From: Clostridium niameyense
GTDB taxonomy: Bacteria; Bacillota; Clostridia; Clostridiales; Clostridiaceae
DNA: 64,000 bases
Reading direction: 5' to 3'
NCBI RefSeq assembly: GCF_001243045.1
Contig: NZ_LN849007.1
Coordinates: forward strand, 586,989 to 650,988
Translations under genes and position numbers: made by a program
Notes under the pieces: generated by a model
Seen by the model: only the letters and a program-made list of their open reading frames with translations
The model's database searches: none
What the model was told of the DNA's origin: nothing
Shown here: in pieces, positions 18,925 through 28,620 of the stretch
Position numbering within the stretch: the first letter of the stretch is position 1
Layout: the number at the start of each line of letters is the position of its first letter

Positions 18925-19692
18925 TTATATAAAGTTTTTATATAAAATTTTTATTGCCATGAGCAGTGACATAGTAATAAAAATAGGCTTTATAAGTTTA
19001 GAACCTTTGTGTAATGCTAGATGAGTGCCTACTTTTGCACCTATAATCATTGATACTGCCATAGGTATAGCTATTTTATAGTTAATAGATTTATTAAAAG
19101 CAAATAATATTACAGAAGTTACATTACTTAAGCAACTTAATGCCCTAGAGTTTCCACCAGCATGTACAAAATCAAACTTGTACACAGCTATAATTCCAAA
19201 GATTAAGAAAGAGCCTGTACCAGGTCCGAAAAATCCGTTATAAAAACTTACAACTAAAATTAATAATATACCTAGTAATATATTTTTTTTATTTAATCCT
19301 TGAAAATTATCTTTTGTGCCTACTTCTTTTGAAAATAGACTGTAAGATCCTACTACTATTAGCAAAATAACTACTATAATATTTAGATACTTTGGATCTA
19401 CGTTTAATACTGCATTCACCCCTAATATAGCTCCAATTAAAGAAAAAGGAGCTAAAATTTTAAAGAGTTTATAGTTTACCTTTCCATTATAAGCATATTC
19501 TAAAGAGCTTGTAATAGAAGAACAACTAGCACAAAATTTGTTAGTGCCTAGTGCTATGTGAGGAGGTACTCCGCATAATAAGAAGGAAGGAATTGTAAGC
19601 ATTCCACCACCTCCTGCTATAGAGTCTATAATAGCTGCTAAAAATCCCACAAAGCATAGGAACACTAAAGTAAGCAATAGAAACATCTCCAA
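18925..19692 (-). CDS. TauE/SafE family anion permease
   Basis: A 255-residue membrane protein with about eight hydrophobic segments. It shows the internal repeat of the family: DSIAGGGGMLTIP near residue 23 and GFFGPGTGSFLIF near residue 152. Members export sulfite, sulfoacetate or related organic anions. The substrate is not deducible. It lies 31 bases downstream of the LTA-synthase-like gene on the same strand and may be co-transcribed with it. Confidence 0.88.
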   Translation of the reverse strand: MEMFLLLTLVFLCFVGFLAAIIDSIAGGGGMLTIPSFLLCGVPPHIALGTNKFCASCSSITSSLEYAYNGKVNYKLFKILAPFSLIGAILGVNAVLNVDPKYLNIIVVILLIVVGSYSLFSKEVGTKDNFQGLNKKNILLGILLILVVSFYNGFFGPGTGSFLIFGIIAVYKFDFVHAGGNSRALSCLSNVTSVILFAFNKSINYKIAIPMAVSMIIGAKVGTHLALHKGSKLIKPIFITMSLLMAIKILYKNFI

Positions 19693-19723
19693 TCTAAATT
19701 TATAGTCTCTTTTTTATTAAATT

Positions 19724-21586
19724 TTATGGTTCAGTCTTAAATTTTTTTAAGAGATTATGTTTTAAAATATTATCTGAGAAATCTAGTTCTTTTACCATTT
19801 TTTGCTTTTTGTTTTTTAAGTTTTCAGTTTCGTTTATTTCTTTGCCTGTCTTAACATTATAATAACTATTTGTTTGAGATAAATAAAATATTTTTCCGTC
19901 TGTAAAAGAACCATTTCTAAATACTACATTACCGTTTTCTGTATTAAGAATATCTCTTCCAAACATATACTTATTAGATATATTCAATAAGTTAGCAAGG
20001 GTGGGATATAAATCCATTTCGCCACAATATTCAGAATTTAAGCCTTTAAATTTATCATTTGGTGTATGGATAATAAGAGGTACTTTTTGAAGTTCCATCC
20101 ATTGTAGATTATTAAAATTATCTTTTCCTAAAAATTTAGCTAACTCTTGTTGGTTTTGTTTTGGAATGGCATAGTGATCACCATATATAACTAAAATAGA
20201 ATTATTTAAAATCTTTTCTTCTTTTAATTTATTTATAAATATACCTAATTGTTCATCGGTGTAATGTATAGATTTTAAATAATTTCCTACAAGTGTTTCT
20301 TCAAATTCTTCTACAGGAAAGTCACCATATTTATCTATATCATTATAAGGAAAATGGCTAGTTAAGGTAATTATAAATGAATAATATGGTTCTTTTAAAG
20401 TTTTTAGCTTTCCAATAGTTTGATTTAAAAAAGATTTATCACTAATACCAAGTCCAATAGTTTCCTCTATATTATAATCTTTTTCGCTATAGAATTTATC
20501 AAAATTCATTTTTTTGTACATTAAATTTCTATTCCAAAAGGTTTCTTTATATCCATGAAAGGCTGCTGTAGTATATCCTTTTTCTTTAAGTTTAGAAGGT
20601 AGAGAATTAAATTCATTACCTGCATATAGAAAATAAGCAGCGCCTGATGAGGCTGGATATAATGAATTATTACACATAAACTCAGCATCAGAAGTACTTC
20701 CGGAAGCTATTTGGTAAAAATAATTATTAAAATATAAGGAGCTTTTTAATAATTTATTCAAATTAGGAGTTATTTCTTTGTTATGTATGGTTTTATTGAT
20801 AACAAAGTTTTGAAGAGCCTCTACTTGAATAATTATTAGATTTTTTCCTTCTAAGGAACTTTTATAATTTTTAGATATTATTGATGAATTTTTTTTATTA
20901 AAGAAATCTTTTATTTCAGTTTCCTTTTTGGTACTTAAAGGTATTTTCTTTCTAATAAAATTTATAGAGGAAGAATAAAAATCTATATAATGATAGTTTA
21001 ATACACCTAATTTTTTAGCGATATAAGGTTTATTATACATAGTAGTAATTAACCGTGGTTGCTCTTTAGATAATTTATAAAAGGATATAATTTCCATGGG
21101 TAATGTTATGATTAAAATAATTAAAAAAATAGTTAATTTAGGCTTTCTAGATGTTTTTAATAAATTTCTCTTTTTTATATAATAAAATACAGGTATTAAA
21201 AATATTATGTCTATAATATAAAATAAATCTGTAAAATTAAAAAGTTCTAATACACTAGAGCCTACATCTCCTAATTGAAGACTATTTACAAGAACAGGTA
21301 GTGAAACTAAATCTTTAAAATATCTAAAGTAATTTAAGTCACCTATAATAAATAATGATAATATAAAATTGCATATAAATAGGAAGATTAATCTTCCTTT
21401 TCTTTTAAATAAAATGCTTATACATATTAAAATAAGTATAGAACCTATGGAAGGAATAATTATTTTCATATACTTAAAGTATGCAATTTGTAGTGCTTTT
21501 CCATAGAATAATAATTTTGTAAGTAGTATAAGGAAAAATAAAAATAAATCCCAATACTTATATATAATTGTTTTCACATTATTCAT
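19724..21586 (-). CDS. LTA synthase family phosphoglycerol transferase
   Basis: 620 residues. Five N-terminal membrane helices (about residues 10-165) precede an extracellular sulfatase-type domain. The probable catalytic Thr is in GSTSDAEFMCNNSLYP. Other metal-site segments are IIIQVEALQNF and LVIYGDHYAIP. The family polymerises glycerol-phosphate from phosphatidylglycerol onto lipid anchors or transfers it to other acceptors. The variant YASIPS-type residues differ from S. aureus LtaS, so donor and acceptor are uncertain. Confidence 0.85.
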   Translation of the reverse strand: MNNVKTIIYKYWDLFLFFLILLTKLLFYGKALQIAYFKYMKIIIPSIGSILILICISILFKRKGRLIFLFICNFILSLFIIGDLNYFRYFKDLVSLPVLVNSLQLGDVGSSVLELFNFTDLFYIIDIIFLIPVFYYIKKRNLLKTSRKPKLTIFLIILIITLPMEIISFYKLSKEQPRLITTMYNKPYIAKKLGVLNYHYIDFYSSSINFIRKKIPLSTKKETEIKDFFNKKNSSIISKNYKSSLEGKNLIIIQVEALQNFVINKTIHNKEITPNLNKLLKSSLYFNNYFYQIASGSTSDAEFMCNNSLYPASSGAAYFLYAGNEFNSLPSKLKEKGYTTAAFHGYKETFWNRNLMYKKMNFDKFYSEKDYNIEETIGLGISDKSFLNQTIGKLKTLKEPYYSFIITLTSHFPYNDIDKYGDFPVEEFEETLVGNYLKSIHYTDEQLGIFINKLKEEKILNNSILVIYGDHYAIPKQNQQELAKFLGKDNFNNLQWMELQKVPLIIHTPNDKFKGLNSEYCGEMDLYPTLANLLNISNKYMFGRDILNTENGNVVFRNGSFTDGKIFYLSQTNSYYNVKTGKEINETENLKNKKQKMVKELDFSDNILKHNLLKKFKTEP

Positions 21587-21776
21587 AAGACATCGTTCCT
21601 TTATATGTTATAATAGATTTTGCAAGTTAGTGAAAGTAAATGATAGGATTTTTATAAGTTATATGTAAAATCCATCCTTTATATAGTATAGAACAAATGT
21701 AACCTAATTGTAATAAGATTTAAAAAATATAGTGTATTTTTATTTAATATATATTTACATATACTTAATACTATAG

Positions 21777-21795
21777 GATAATAATATTTGTTATC
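21777..21795 (+). promoter_or_regulatory. weak Fur-like palindrome
   Basis: GATAATAATATTTGTTATC matches 15 of 19 positions of the consensus Fur box GATAATGATAATCATTATC, with intact GATAA/TTATC ends. It lies 31 bases before a small membrane protein gene. AT-rich chance matches are possible. Confidence 0.3.
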
Positions 21796-21825
21796 TTTGT
21801 AAAAAAATATGAGGAGGAATAATAC

Positions 21826-22218
21826 ATGATGGATAATGAAGAAATAAAGAATTCTGATGAAGAAATAAAAGACTCTAATAATGAAGAGAACATTGAAGAG
21901 AACAATAATGAAGAAACTTTAGAAAAAAATGAAGATGAAAATATAGAAGAAAAAGTAGAAAATAATGCAGAAGAAAATATTACACCAAGAAATAAAATAA
22001 ATTTTGTAGAGTGTTTTAAAGAAGGCCTTAAACATACAGTATGTGAATTTTTAATATCTGCAGCAGTTTTAGTGGTTCTTGGTGTAGTGCTTAGATATAT
22101 ATTTGGATATTATATAGCAAATTTATGGGGCATGTCATTTATAGTATTTTTAGTAGTATCTATTTTTTACCCATATATAAAATTAGTATATGGAGCAAAG
22201 AAAAATAAAGATAGATAA
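21826..22218 (+). CDS. acidic small membrane protein, unknown function
   Basis: 130 residues, not recognised. Residues 1-60 are extremely acidic and low in complexity (Glu, Asn, Asp repeats such as [13 protein letters not shown]). Residues 65-125 contain two hydrophobic segments ([20 protein letters not shown] and [14 protein letters not shown]). The gene ends 8 bases before the rRNA methyltransferase gene, which suggests co-transcription. A strong GAGGAGG site precedes the ATG. Confidence 0.75.
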   Translation: MMDNEEIKNSDEEIKDSNNEENIEENNNEETLEKNEDENIEEKVENNAEENITPRNKINFVECFKEGLKHTVCEFLISAAVLVVLGVVLRYIFGYYIANLWGMSFIVFLVVSIFYPYIKLVYGAKKNKDR

Positions 22219-22226
22219 TCGAAAGG

Positions 22227-23621
22227 ATGAAAAATAAACATATGCGAAAAGGTAAGGAATACGAATTTTTAATAGAAGAAACAGAATTTCCTGGAATGGG
22301 TATAGCCTGTAGTGATGGACTAAAGGTTTATATAAAGGGAGCAGTAGAAGGACAAAAGGTATTAGCTAGGATAACTAAAAAAAGAAAAGAGTATGCTAAG
22401 GCTAAGCTTATAGAAGTTTTAGAAAATGTAGATTATGCCATAGAACCTAAGTGTCCACACTTTAATCAATGTGGAGGATGTTCTACTCAATATTTGCCTT
22501 ATGAAAAGCAATTAGAATTAAAAGAAAAGCAAGTATTAAAATTGTTTAAAAATAAGAATATAAAAGGTTTTGATTTTTTAGGAATAGAAAAAAGTCCAGA
22601 AAAATATGAATACAGAAATAAAATGGAATTTACCTTTGGGGATATGGAAAAGGGTGGCAACCTTACTTTAGGTATGCATGTTAAAAATAGAAACTTTGCT
22701 ATTTTAACTGTGGATAGCTGTAAAATAGTAGATGAGGATTTTAGAAGTATATTAAGTTTAGTAGTTAATTATTTTAATGAAAAGGCTATACCTAAATATA
22801 GAGTTATGAGCCATGAAGGTTATCTTAGAAATTTAGTTATAAGAAAAGCTAAGAATACAGGAGAAGTATTAATAAATATAGTAACTACTTCACAAATGGA
22901 ATTTAATTTTGATGAAATAGTAGATTTATTATTAAAACAAGAATACATAGGAGAAATAAAAGGAATTCTTCATACTATAAATGATTCCTTATCAGATGTA
23001 GTACAAATTGATAAGCTAGAAGTTTTATACGGAAGGGACTATATAATAGAAGAAATTTTAGGCCTTAAATTTAAAATTTCTCCAGAGTCTTTCTTCCAAA
23101 CTAACTCTAAGGGAGCAGAAAAGCTTTATAGTATTGTAAAAGAATTTTTAGGGGATGCAAAATCAAAAACAGTATTTGATCTTTATTGTGGTACAGGAAC
23201 AATAGGTCAGATAGTAGCAAGAGATGCTAAAAAAGTCATAGGAATAGAGCTTATAGAAGAAGCGGTAAAAGCAGCAGAAGAAAATGCTAAACTAAATGGA
23301 CTTGAAAATTGTACATTTATAGCAGGGGATGTAGCTAAAACAATTACAGAAATAAAAGAAAAACCAGATGTAATAATATTAGATCCACCAAGACCAGGAG
23401 TGCATCCTAAAGCCTTAGAATATGTAGTTAAGTTCAATCCTAAGGGTATAGTATATGTATCTTGTAACCCAAAAACTTTAGTGGATGATTTAGAATATCT
23501 TATAAGTTGTGGTTACAAAGTAGAAAAAGTTAAAGCAATGGATATGTTCCCAAGTACACCTCATGTGGAAACTGTAGTAAAGCTAAGTAATATAAATGGT
23601 ATAATTAATTTTAAACTATAA
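22227..23621 (+). CDS. rlmD: 23S rRNA (uracil-5-)-methyltransferase, RlmD/RumA family
   Basis: 464 residues. A TRAM domain (residues 8-68) is followed by a 4Fe-4S motif around [13 protein letters not shown], then the methyltransferase core with [24 protein letters not shown] and the catalytic VSCNPKTL. It makes m5U in 23S rRNA. RlmC/RlmD/TrmA are hard to separate by sequence, and the Gram-positive RlmCD dual enzyme is equally possible. A second ATG lies five codons in. Confidence 0.88.
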   Translation: MKNKHMRKGKEYEFLIEETEFPGMGIACSDGLKVYIKGAVEGQKVLARITKKRKEYAKAKLIEVLENVDYAIEPKCPHFNQCGGCSTQYLPYEKQLELKEKQVLKLFKNKNIKGFDFLGIEKSPEKYEYRNKMEFTFGDMEKGGNLTLGMHVKNRNFAILTVDSCKIVDEDFRSILSLVVNYFNEKAIPKYRVMSHEGYLRNLVIRKAKNTGEVLINIVTTSQMEFNFDEIVDLLLKQEYIGEIKGILHTINDSLSDVVQIDKLEVLYGRDYIIEEILGLKFKISPESFFQTNSKGAEKLYSIVKEFLGDAKSKTVFDLYCGTGTIGQIVARDAKKVIGIELIEEAVKAAEENAKLNGLENCTFIAGDVAKTITEIKEKPDVIILDPPRPGVHPKALEYVVKFNPKGIVYVSCNPKTLVDDLEYLISCGYKVEKVKAMDMFPSTPHVETVVKLSNINGIINFKL

Positions 23622-23631
23622 AAATCATTCA

Positions 23632-23680
23632 TTTGCCACCCGTTTGCCACCGCTTTTTTATGCTTGGTGGCAAACCATTT
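23632..23680 (+). terminator. rlmD terminator with TTTGCCACC repeats
   Basis: GTTTGCCACC (23642-23651) pairs with GGTGGCAAAC (23666-23675), followed by CCATTTTTATTTT. A further direct copy of TTTGCCACC lies at 23632-23640. The same bases form the 3' end of an old integrase gene on the other strand, so this is probably a relic of an attachment region. Confidence 0.6.
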
Positions 23681-23850
23681 TTATTTTAGATATAATAGTT
23701 TTAAATTGATTAACACTTCAAGCTTTAGGGTGTTAGTAACGTGGAAATAGATATCCATAGTAATAGAAATTTTACTATGGCCTAGTTTTTGTTGTATATC
23801 TTTCATATTTGCTCCAGATTCTAATACAATATAAAATAAATAAATTCTAT
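23681..23850 (-). pseudogene. tyrosine recombinase (phage integrase) C-terminal remnant
   Basis: The minus strand encodes LESGANMKDIQQKLGHSKIS followed by ITMDIYFHVTN. This is the end of the integrase catalytic domain, with the GH histidine and the nucleophile Tyr in MDIYxHV. Upstream the frame is closed by a stop and the expected Arg-containing part is missing. Downstream the tail is short and odd. It is a decayed integrase left from a past insertion next to rlmD. Confidence 0.8.
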
Positions 23851-23879
23851 TTTAATTTATTAATTTAATACATTTACCA

Positions 23880-24066
23880 GAATAATTAGCTTAAAATTAT
23901 ATATATTTATTTTAATAAGAATAAAGGAAGTTTTATCTAATCTGCTAGGGAGTAATACTTTGAAACAGGCAGGAAGTATTAAATTTAAAATTTATAGTAG
24001 TAAGGAGAAGGGATTAGTATAGTGTAGATGAATTAATACTAGTCTACTTTAAAGTATGATGAGGAA
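23880..24066. other. non-coding stretch between integrase remnant and small open frame
   Basis: No convincing gene. Short open segments are broken by stops, consistent with decayed mobile-element DNA. Confidence 0.4.
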
Positions 24067-24264
24067 ATGTTAGGTACTAAAGTTGGTTCAGCAACTATAA
24101 TTGATACTAGTAATAGGATACAAATTGTTGTTGATAAAGAGGTTTTAGAGGAAGAGTGGTATGGATGTAGTGATGGTACAACTACTGGTTATATGAAGGT
24201 TAAAACTTATCAAGTAATGTATGATTTTTTACAATATGTAAATCATGTACCAAAGATTATTTAG
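24067..24264 (+). CDS. possible small protein or gene fragment
   Basis: A 65-residue frame preceded by GATGAGGAA, which is very close to the ATG. The product has a regular strand-like N-terminus (VGSATIIDTSNRIQIVVDKE) and the segment YGCSDGTTTGYMKVKTY. It is not recognised. It lies beside an integrase remnant, so it may be a leftover phage gene end rather than a working gene. Confidence 0.35.
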   Translation: MLGTKVGSATIIDTSNRIQIVVDKEVLEEEWYGCSDGTTTGYMKVKTYQVMYDFLQYVNHVPKII

Positions 24265-24365
24265 TTATACAAAGAAATATAGATAAAAATTCAGGTTTCT
24301 AAATTACCAATTTAAAATAATAAATTAATTTTAAAAAAGAGTACCTATATTTATAATAAATTTAT

Positions 24366-24405
24366 AAAAAGTTCACTATTCCATAATGGCATAGTGAACT
24401 TTTTT
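24366..24405. terminator. bidirectional terminator before the proline iminopeptidase gene end
   Basis: AAAAAGTTCACTAT (24366-24379) pairs with ATAGTGAACTTTTT (24391-24404). The stem is flanked by A and T runs, so it can act on both strands. Confidence 0.85.
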
Positions 24406-24440
24406 ATAAAATGTACTAAAATTGATTATTTTACGTTAGA

Positions 24441-25322
24441 TTAATCGTTTTTGTTTAACCATTTATTAAGTACTTCTATATATTTTTCATTTTCTTCTAC
24501 GAATGGCATGTGACGACTGAATTCAAATAATTCCCATTCAGAATTTGGAATCTTATCATACATTGTTTTCGCAACAAGTGGTGAGCAAAGATCAAGTAGT
24601 CCACTTGTGATCAAGCAAGGTTCCTTTATATCTTCAATTTCTTTCATAAAATCAAAGTTCTTTAAGGTGCCAGATGGACTAAATTCATTTTGACCCCATG
24701 CAGTTAAATAAGCTTCAGTTCCAGGAACTTTTGCACGTCTTAAACATTCTGGAGAATCTGGTCCTACTTCACCTGCACAGTGACGAATCATGAATTCTGC
24801 TTCAGCTTCTTTATATTCTTTAGAAGAATAATCTCCAGTTTCTTCAGCTTTTGCAATAGCATCTTGCATTTCTTTAGGAAGATATGCAACTCTTCTACGT
24901 TGTTCTTTTTCCCATAATGCAGCAGATGGTAAAGTACTAGATAAGATATAGCTTTTAATTCCTTCTGGTTTGTATTGGCAAGCATATTGAATTGCTTGCA
25001 TTCCTCCCCAAGATTGTCCTAATAAATGAATTTCATCTAGACCTAAATGTTTACGTAATGCGATTAATTCTTCAATCCATGTTTCTGCCTTCCACAATTC
25101 AGGGTGAGAAGGTGTTGCGGATAATCCGCATCCTAATTGGTCATACATTATAACTGCACGTCCATCTTCTGCAACTTTATCAAGAACTTCAAAATAATTG
25201 TGTGTAGAACCTGGTCCACCATGTAATAAAACCAATGGCTTCTTATTTCCAGTACATTCACCTACTATACGATAGTAAGTTTTATAACCTAAATATGGCA
25301 TATAGCCTTCAGTAATCTTCAT
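24441..25322 (-). CDS. pip: proline iminopeptidase, alpha/beta hydrolase
   Basis: 293 residues. An alpha/beta hydrolase with oxyanion motif LLHGGPGSTHNY (residues 33-44), nucleophile elbow LGQSWGGM near residue 105, an Asp in ITSGLLDLCSP and a catalytic His in SRHMPFVEE. It releases N-terminal proline from peptides in the cytoplasm. It lies 21 bases behind an M24 peptidase gene on the same strand. Together with the divergent peptide transporter it forms a proline-peptide scavenging unit. Confidence 0.9.
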   Translation of the reverse strand: MKITEGYMPYLGYKTYYRIVGECTGNKKPLVLLHGGPGSTHNYFEVLDKVAEDGRAVIMYDQLGCGLSATPSHPELWKAETWIEELIALRKHLGLDEIHLLGQSWGGMQAIQYACQYKPEGIKSYILSSTLPSAALWEKEQRRRVAYLPKEMQDAIAKAEETGDYSSKEYKEAEAEFMIRHCAGEVGPDSPECLRRAKVPGTEAYLTAWGQNEFSPSGTLKNFDFMKEIEDIKEPCLITSGLLDLCSPLVAKTMYDKIPNSEWELFEFSRHMPFVEENEKYIEVLNKWLNKND

Positions 25323-25343
25323 AACTATCTAATCTCCTTATTT

Positions 25344-26432
25344 TTATTTATCTTCAGGAACAACAATTATGTCTTTTGTATAACTATTTAATACATCGCA
25401 ACCATCTTCAGTTGTGATAACAAGGTCCTCAATACGAACTCCTATTCCTTCTTCTGGAAGATAAATTCCAGGTTCGATAGAGAAACATTGACCAGGTTTA
25501 ATTATATCTTCATTTACAGAAGAAACATCACCGAATTCATGGTCTTCTAAACCACAAGAATGTCCTGTTCTATGTGTAAAATACTTTCCATATCCTTTTT
25601 CCTCAATGTAGTTTCTTGCAGCTAAGTCTACATCGCACATTCTATTGCCAGGTTTTGAAGCAGCAATAGCTCTTAAGTTTGCTTCAAGAACTATGTTATA
25701 GATTTCTTTTTGCCTTTCAGAAACTTCACCTATAAATACAGTTCTTGTCATATCAGATGCGTAGTTCTTATAGAAACCACCAATATCTAAGATAACACAA
25801 TCTCCATGTTTTCCTTTTGAATCATCTGTTACATGGTGTGGATCTGCTGCACCTTTAGCATATGCTGTAATTGGATCAAAAGATACTTCATTTATGCCAT
25901 GTTTTTTATAAATTTCACGAACTTTAGCGTTTAATTCTTTTTCAGTTAAACCTTTTGCTACCCATGGAATTAATTCATCCATTACAAGGTCATTTAATCT
26001 TGAAGATTCTTTTAAAATGGCAATTTCATTTTCATCTTTAATCATTCTTACATAGTCAACTATTAAAGAACCGTTTACGAATTTACTTCCTGCACCAAGT
26101 TCTTGTAATCTTAATAAGAATTTAGATGGCCATACTTTATCTATACCTATAACTTTATCTTTTTCTACAAATTTAGATAAAATTTCAACTCCGTCTTGAA
26201 TATCATTGTACCATACGATTTCTACTCCAAGGTCTTCTTCTTGTGGGAACAATTCATTAATAACAATTTTATGATTTCCATTAACATTTAAGTATAATGC
26301 CAATAATCTTTCGCCTGGGAAAATCCATTTTCCTGTTAAATAAAAAATAGCCGTAGGATCAGAGATAATCATTTGAGGAATATCATGTTCCTCCATTGAT
26401 TTTAATACTCTGTTTAATTTGTTCATATCCAT
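25344..26432 (-). CDS. M24 family Xaa-Pro peptidase
   Basis: 362 residues. A creatinase-like N-terminal domain (1-130) is followed by a pita-bread metallopeptidase. Dinuclear metal ligands are visible in LDIGGFYKNYASDMTRTVF (two Asp), GHSCGLEDHE (His), SIEPGIYLPEEG (Glu) and VRIEDLV (Glu). It is either an aminopeptidase P or a prolidase (PepQ), and sequence alone does not decide. It is the first gene of the two-gene peptidase operon. Confidence 0.88.
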   Translation of the reverse strand: MDMNKLNRVLKSMEEHDIPQMIISDPTAIFYLTGKWIFPGERLLALYLNVNGNHKIVINELFPQEEDLGVEIVWYNDIQDGVEILSKFVEKDKVIGIDKVWPSKFLLRLQELGAGSKFVNGSLIVDYVRMIKDENEIAILKESSRLNDLVMDELIPWVAKGLTEKELNAKVREIYKKHGINEVSFDPITAYAKGAADPHHVTDDSKGKHGDCVILDIGGFYKNYASDMTRTVFIGEVSERQKEIYNIVLEANLRAIAASKPGNRMCDVDLAARNYIEEKGYGKYFTHRTGHSCGLEDHEFGDVSSVNEDIIKPGQCFSIEPGIYLPEEGIGVRIEDLVITTEDGCDVLNSYTKDIIVVPEDK

Positions 26433-26450
26433 AGTTATTCCCTCCTAATT

Positions 26451-26478
26451 TAGTATTAATTAGTATTAATTACTAATA
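26451..26478. promoter_or_regulatory. TTAGTA/TACTAA repeat upstream of the peptidase operon
   Basis: Two tandem TAGTATTAAT units (26451-26460 and 26461-26470) run into TACTAATA. On the minus strand they form TTAGTA-N5-TACTAA. They lie just upstream of the peptidase start codon. A related palindrome occurs at 26831-26853. Confidence 0.45.
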
Positions 26479-26830
26479 TCATAATATGCTTGTCTTAAAA
26501 TGTCAATCTAGATGATAGAATGATTGAAATTTTTTCATTTTTTTAAAATTTTTCAATATTGTATCTATACGAGATAATATTTTTGTGTTATTATATGTTA
26601 TAAATAGGTTACATATTCTTAATATCTTATATTTTACATATTTTTGGAACTGATAGTTAGGATTATAAATTACATATATTGTGCAGTAATTTAATATAGG
26701 ATTGTATATTGATTTTGTGTGGTAAGGGATATTGATATATTCAATATTTATAAGATATTATAAGCTATTCATATTTAAAATAATTTTACTAAAAATGAAA
26801 TAAAATTTTAAATATAAACATATAAAATAA

Positions 26831-26853
26831 TTAGTATCAATAAAAGATACTAA
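26831..26853. promoter_or_regulatory. TTAGTATC-N7-GATACTAA palindrome
   Basis: An 8-bp perfect inverted repeat, TTAGTATC (26831-26838) and GATACTAA (26846-26853). The half-site matches the repeats near the peptidase start, so a common regulator is plausible. Confidence 0.45.
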
Positions 26854-27066
26854 TATTGTTATGTTAAATTAATGCTATAAAAATTTATTTAAATATAAAT
26901 AATATTATGTTTAGTATAAAGCTAAATAGGAATTATCATAATAATTATTACTATAATTATTACCATATGGTATTTGAAGCCAGCACACTTTATTTTAATG
27001 AAAAGAAGTGTACATGGTTTTTAAAATACACGCGCAATAATCAATTTTTTTAGGGGGAATGGAATA

Positions 27067-28392
27067 ATGGAAAATACTAATAAGAAGCCATTTGGATTCT
27101 GGATATGTTCTATTGCTTTCTCATTTGAGAGATTTGCATTTTATTCATCTAAATGGTTATTAACTGTATTTGTTGCAGCAAGTGTAGTAAAGGGAGGACT
27201 TGGACTTTCTACTGCCGAGGCAGCAAAAATGTCAGCAAATTTGGTTGCATTTACTTATATTGCACCAATAGTTGGATCATTCATATCTGACCGTTTTATA
27301 GGTGCTAGATATCTTGTTCCAGTTGGAATGATTTTAATGGGAATAGGATTTTTGGTTGGATGGAAAGCTACAAGTGCTAGCATGATGAACTTAATGATAG
27401 TTTTAGTTTCTATTGGTACAGGCTTATTTAAATGTCAAGCAAGTGCCATTACAGGTAGACTATTTGATGATCCAAAAGAGTTGGATAGTGCCTTTTCTGT
27501 ACAATATTCTTTCGTTAATATAGGTTCATTTATAGGTACAACAATCATCGGTGCATTAGCAGGAACTAAGGGATATTCTTTTTGTTTCTTAATATGTGCA
27601 ATAATGATGTTTATTGATGCTATTTGGTTTACATTTGGATGGAGATATTTTGGTGAAATAGGTAAAAAGCCATTTAAAGTTAATGATCATAAAGAAGAAA
27701 AAGAAGCGGCTGAGGAAGAAAAGAAACCTCTTACACCAATAGAAAAGAAAAGAGTTGCAGCTATTATTTTAGTATCTTTATTCTCTGTTATTTTCTGGGT
27801 GTTCTGGTATTTGGCATACATGCCAGTATACTTCTACTGGGCAGGAGATCATCCAGCTGCTAATTGGATGATTGGTAACTTTCAAGTACCAACAGCTTGG
27901 TTTGATTCATTAAATGCATTATCATGTATTGTATTAGGACCAATATTAGGTAAAGTATGGGAAAGACTAGCTAAGAGACCACAAGGTGACTTAAGTATGT
28001 TTAAGAAAACAGCTTTAGGTATGATGCTTTTAGGAGTATCTTATGTAATATTCGCATTAGCAGATGTTACAAGAGGTGGTAATTTAGCATCACTTGCATG
28101 GATTGTTGCTTTTGGTATTGTATTATCTTTAGGTGAAATGGTGTTCTCACCACTTGGAAACTCATTTATTAGTAAGTTTGCTCCACCTAGAGTATTAGCA
28201 ACAATGATGAGTGTTTGGACTCTTGCAGTTTTCTTTTCAGCAAAATCTTATGGATGGCTATATGAATTTACATTAAAATTCAAATTTGCACCAACATATT
28301 TTGTAATAGCAGCTATTGCTATTGTATCAGGAATTATTCTTTGGTCATTAGATAGAAGATTAAATTCTTTAGTAGAAAAAGAAGAAGCTTAA
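27067..28392 (+). CDS. POT/PTR family peptide transporter
   Basis: 441 residues with about 12 membrane segments. The N-terminus has FSFERFAFYSSKWLL, a form of the POT ExxERFxYY motif lacking the first Glu. GTGLFKCQASAITGRLF follows near residue 115. A charged loop (EEKEAAEEEKKP) splits the two halves. The family imports di- and tripeptides with protons. Divergent orientation with two prolyl peptidases suggests proline-containing peptides as cargo. Confidence 0.85.
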   Translation: MENTNKKPFGFWICSIAFSFERFAFYSSKWLLTVFVAASVVKGGLGLSTAEAAKMSANLVAFTYIAPIVGSFISDRFIGARYLVPVGMILMGIGFLVGWKATSASMMNLMIVLVSIGTGLFKCQASAITGRLFDDPKELDSAFSVQYSFVNIGSFIGTTIIGALAGTKGYSFCFLICAIMMFIDAIWFTFGWRYFGEIGKKPFKVNDHKEEKEAAEEEKKPLTPIEKKRVAAIILVSLFSVIFWVFWYLAYMPVYFYWAGDHPAANWMIGNFQVPTAWFDSLNALSCIVLGPILGKVWERLAKRPQGDLSMFKKTALGMMLLGVSYVIFALADVTRGGNLASLAWIVAFGIVLSLGEMVFSPLGNSFISKFAPPRVLATMMSVWTLAVFFSAKSYGWLYEFTLKFKFAPTYFVIAAIAIVSGIILWSLDRRLNSLVEKEEA

Positions 28393-28401
28393 TAAAAATA
28401 T

Positions 28402-28431
28402 AAGAAGCCATGTACCCATGGCTTCTTTTTT
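28402..28431 (+). terminator. terminator of the peptide transporter gene
   Basis: AAGAAGCCATG / CATGGCTTCTT hairpin followed by T-run. Confidence 0.9.
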
Positions 28432-28497
28432 ATATATTAAAGCAACGAAAAATCAATAAGCGTGAGTTTATTTCATATAAAGAATATGAAAATTATA

Positions 28498-28543
28498 ACA
28501 GATAAACAAGATATGATGCATCTAGTTTATCTGTTATTATTTT
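28498..28543 (+). terminator. second hairpin between transporter and PadR genes
   Basis: AACAGATAAAC-A-AGAT (28498-28513) pairs with ATCT-A-GTTTATCTGTT (28520-28535), followed by ATTATTTTT. It could be a back-up terminator, or the end of a short transcript starting in 28432-28497, which also holds a TTCATAT/ATATGAA hairpin. Confidence 0.5.
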
Positions 28544-28591
28544 TAAAACTAAAAAAATAAATGGGATACATTAGATTTATGAAATTGGATA

Positions 28592-28620
28592 TTTACATTA
28601 AGACTATCTTGTAATACAAT
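28592..28620 (+). promoter_or_regulatory. promoter of padR operon
   Basis: TTTACA (28592-28597), 17-base spacer, TACAAT (28615-28620). The -10 box lies inside the first operator repeat. Confidence 0.65.

Larger units (their letters stand above)
26433..27066. other. 634-base divergent intergenic region
   Basis: It separates the peptidase operon from the POT transporter. No gene, riboswitch or terminator was recognised. It contains the paired TTAGTAT-type repeats and, near 26985-27013, a CACACTTT / AAAGAAGTGT inverted repeat about 50 bases before the transporter start. Confidence 0.5.

Noticed and set aside
21777..21795. Third Fur box as a firm call
   Set aside because: Only 15 of 19 positions match in very AT-rich DNA and the downstream gene has no iron-related feature, so it is kept as a weak feature only.
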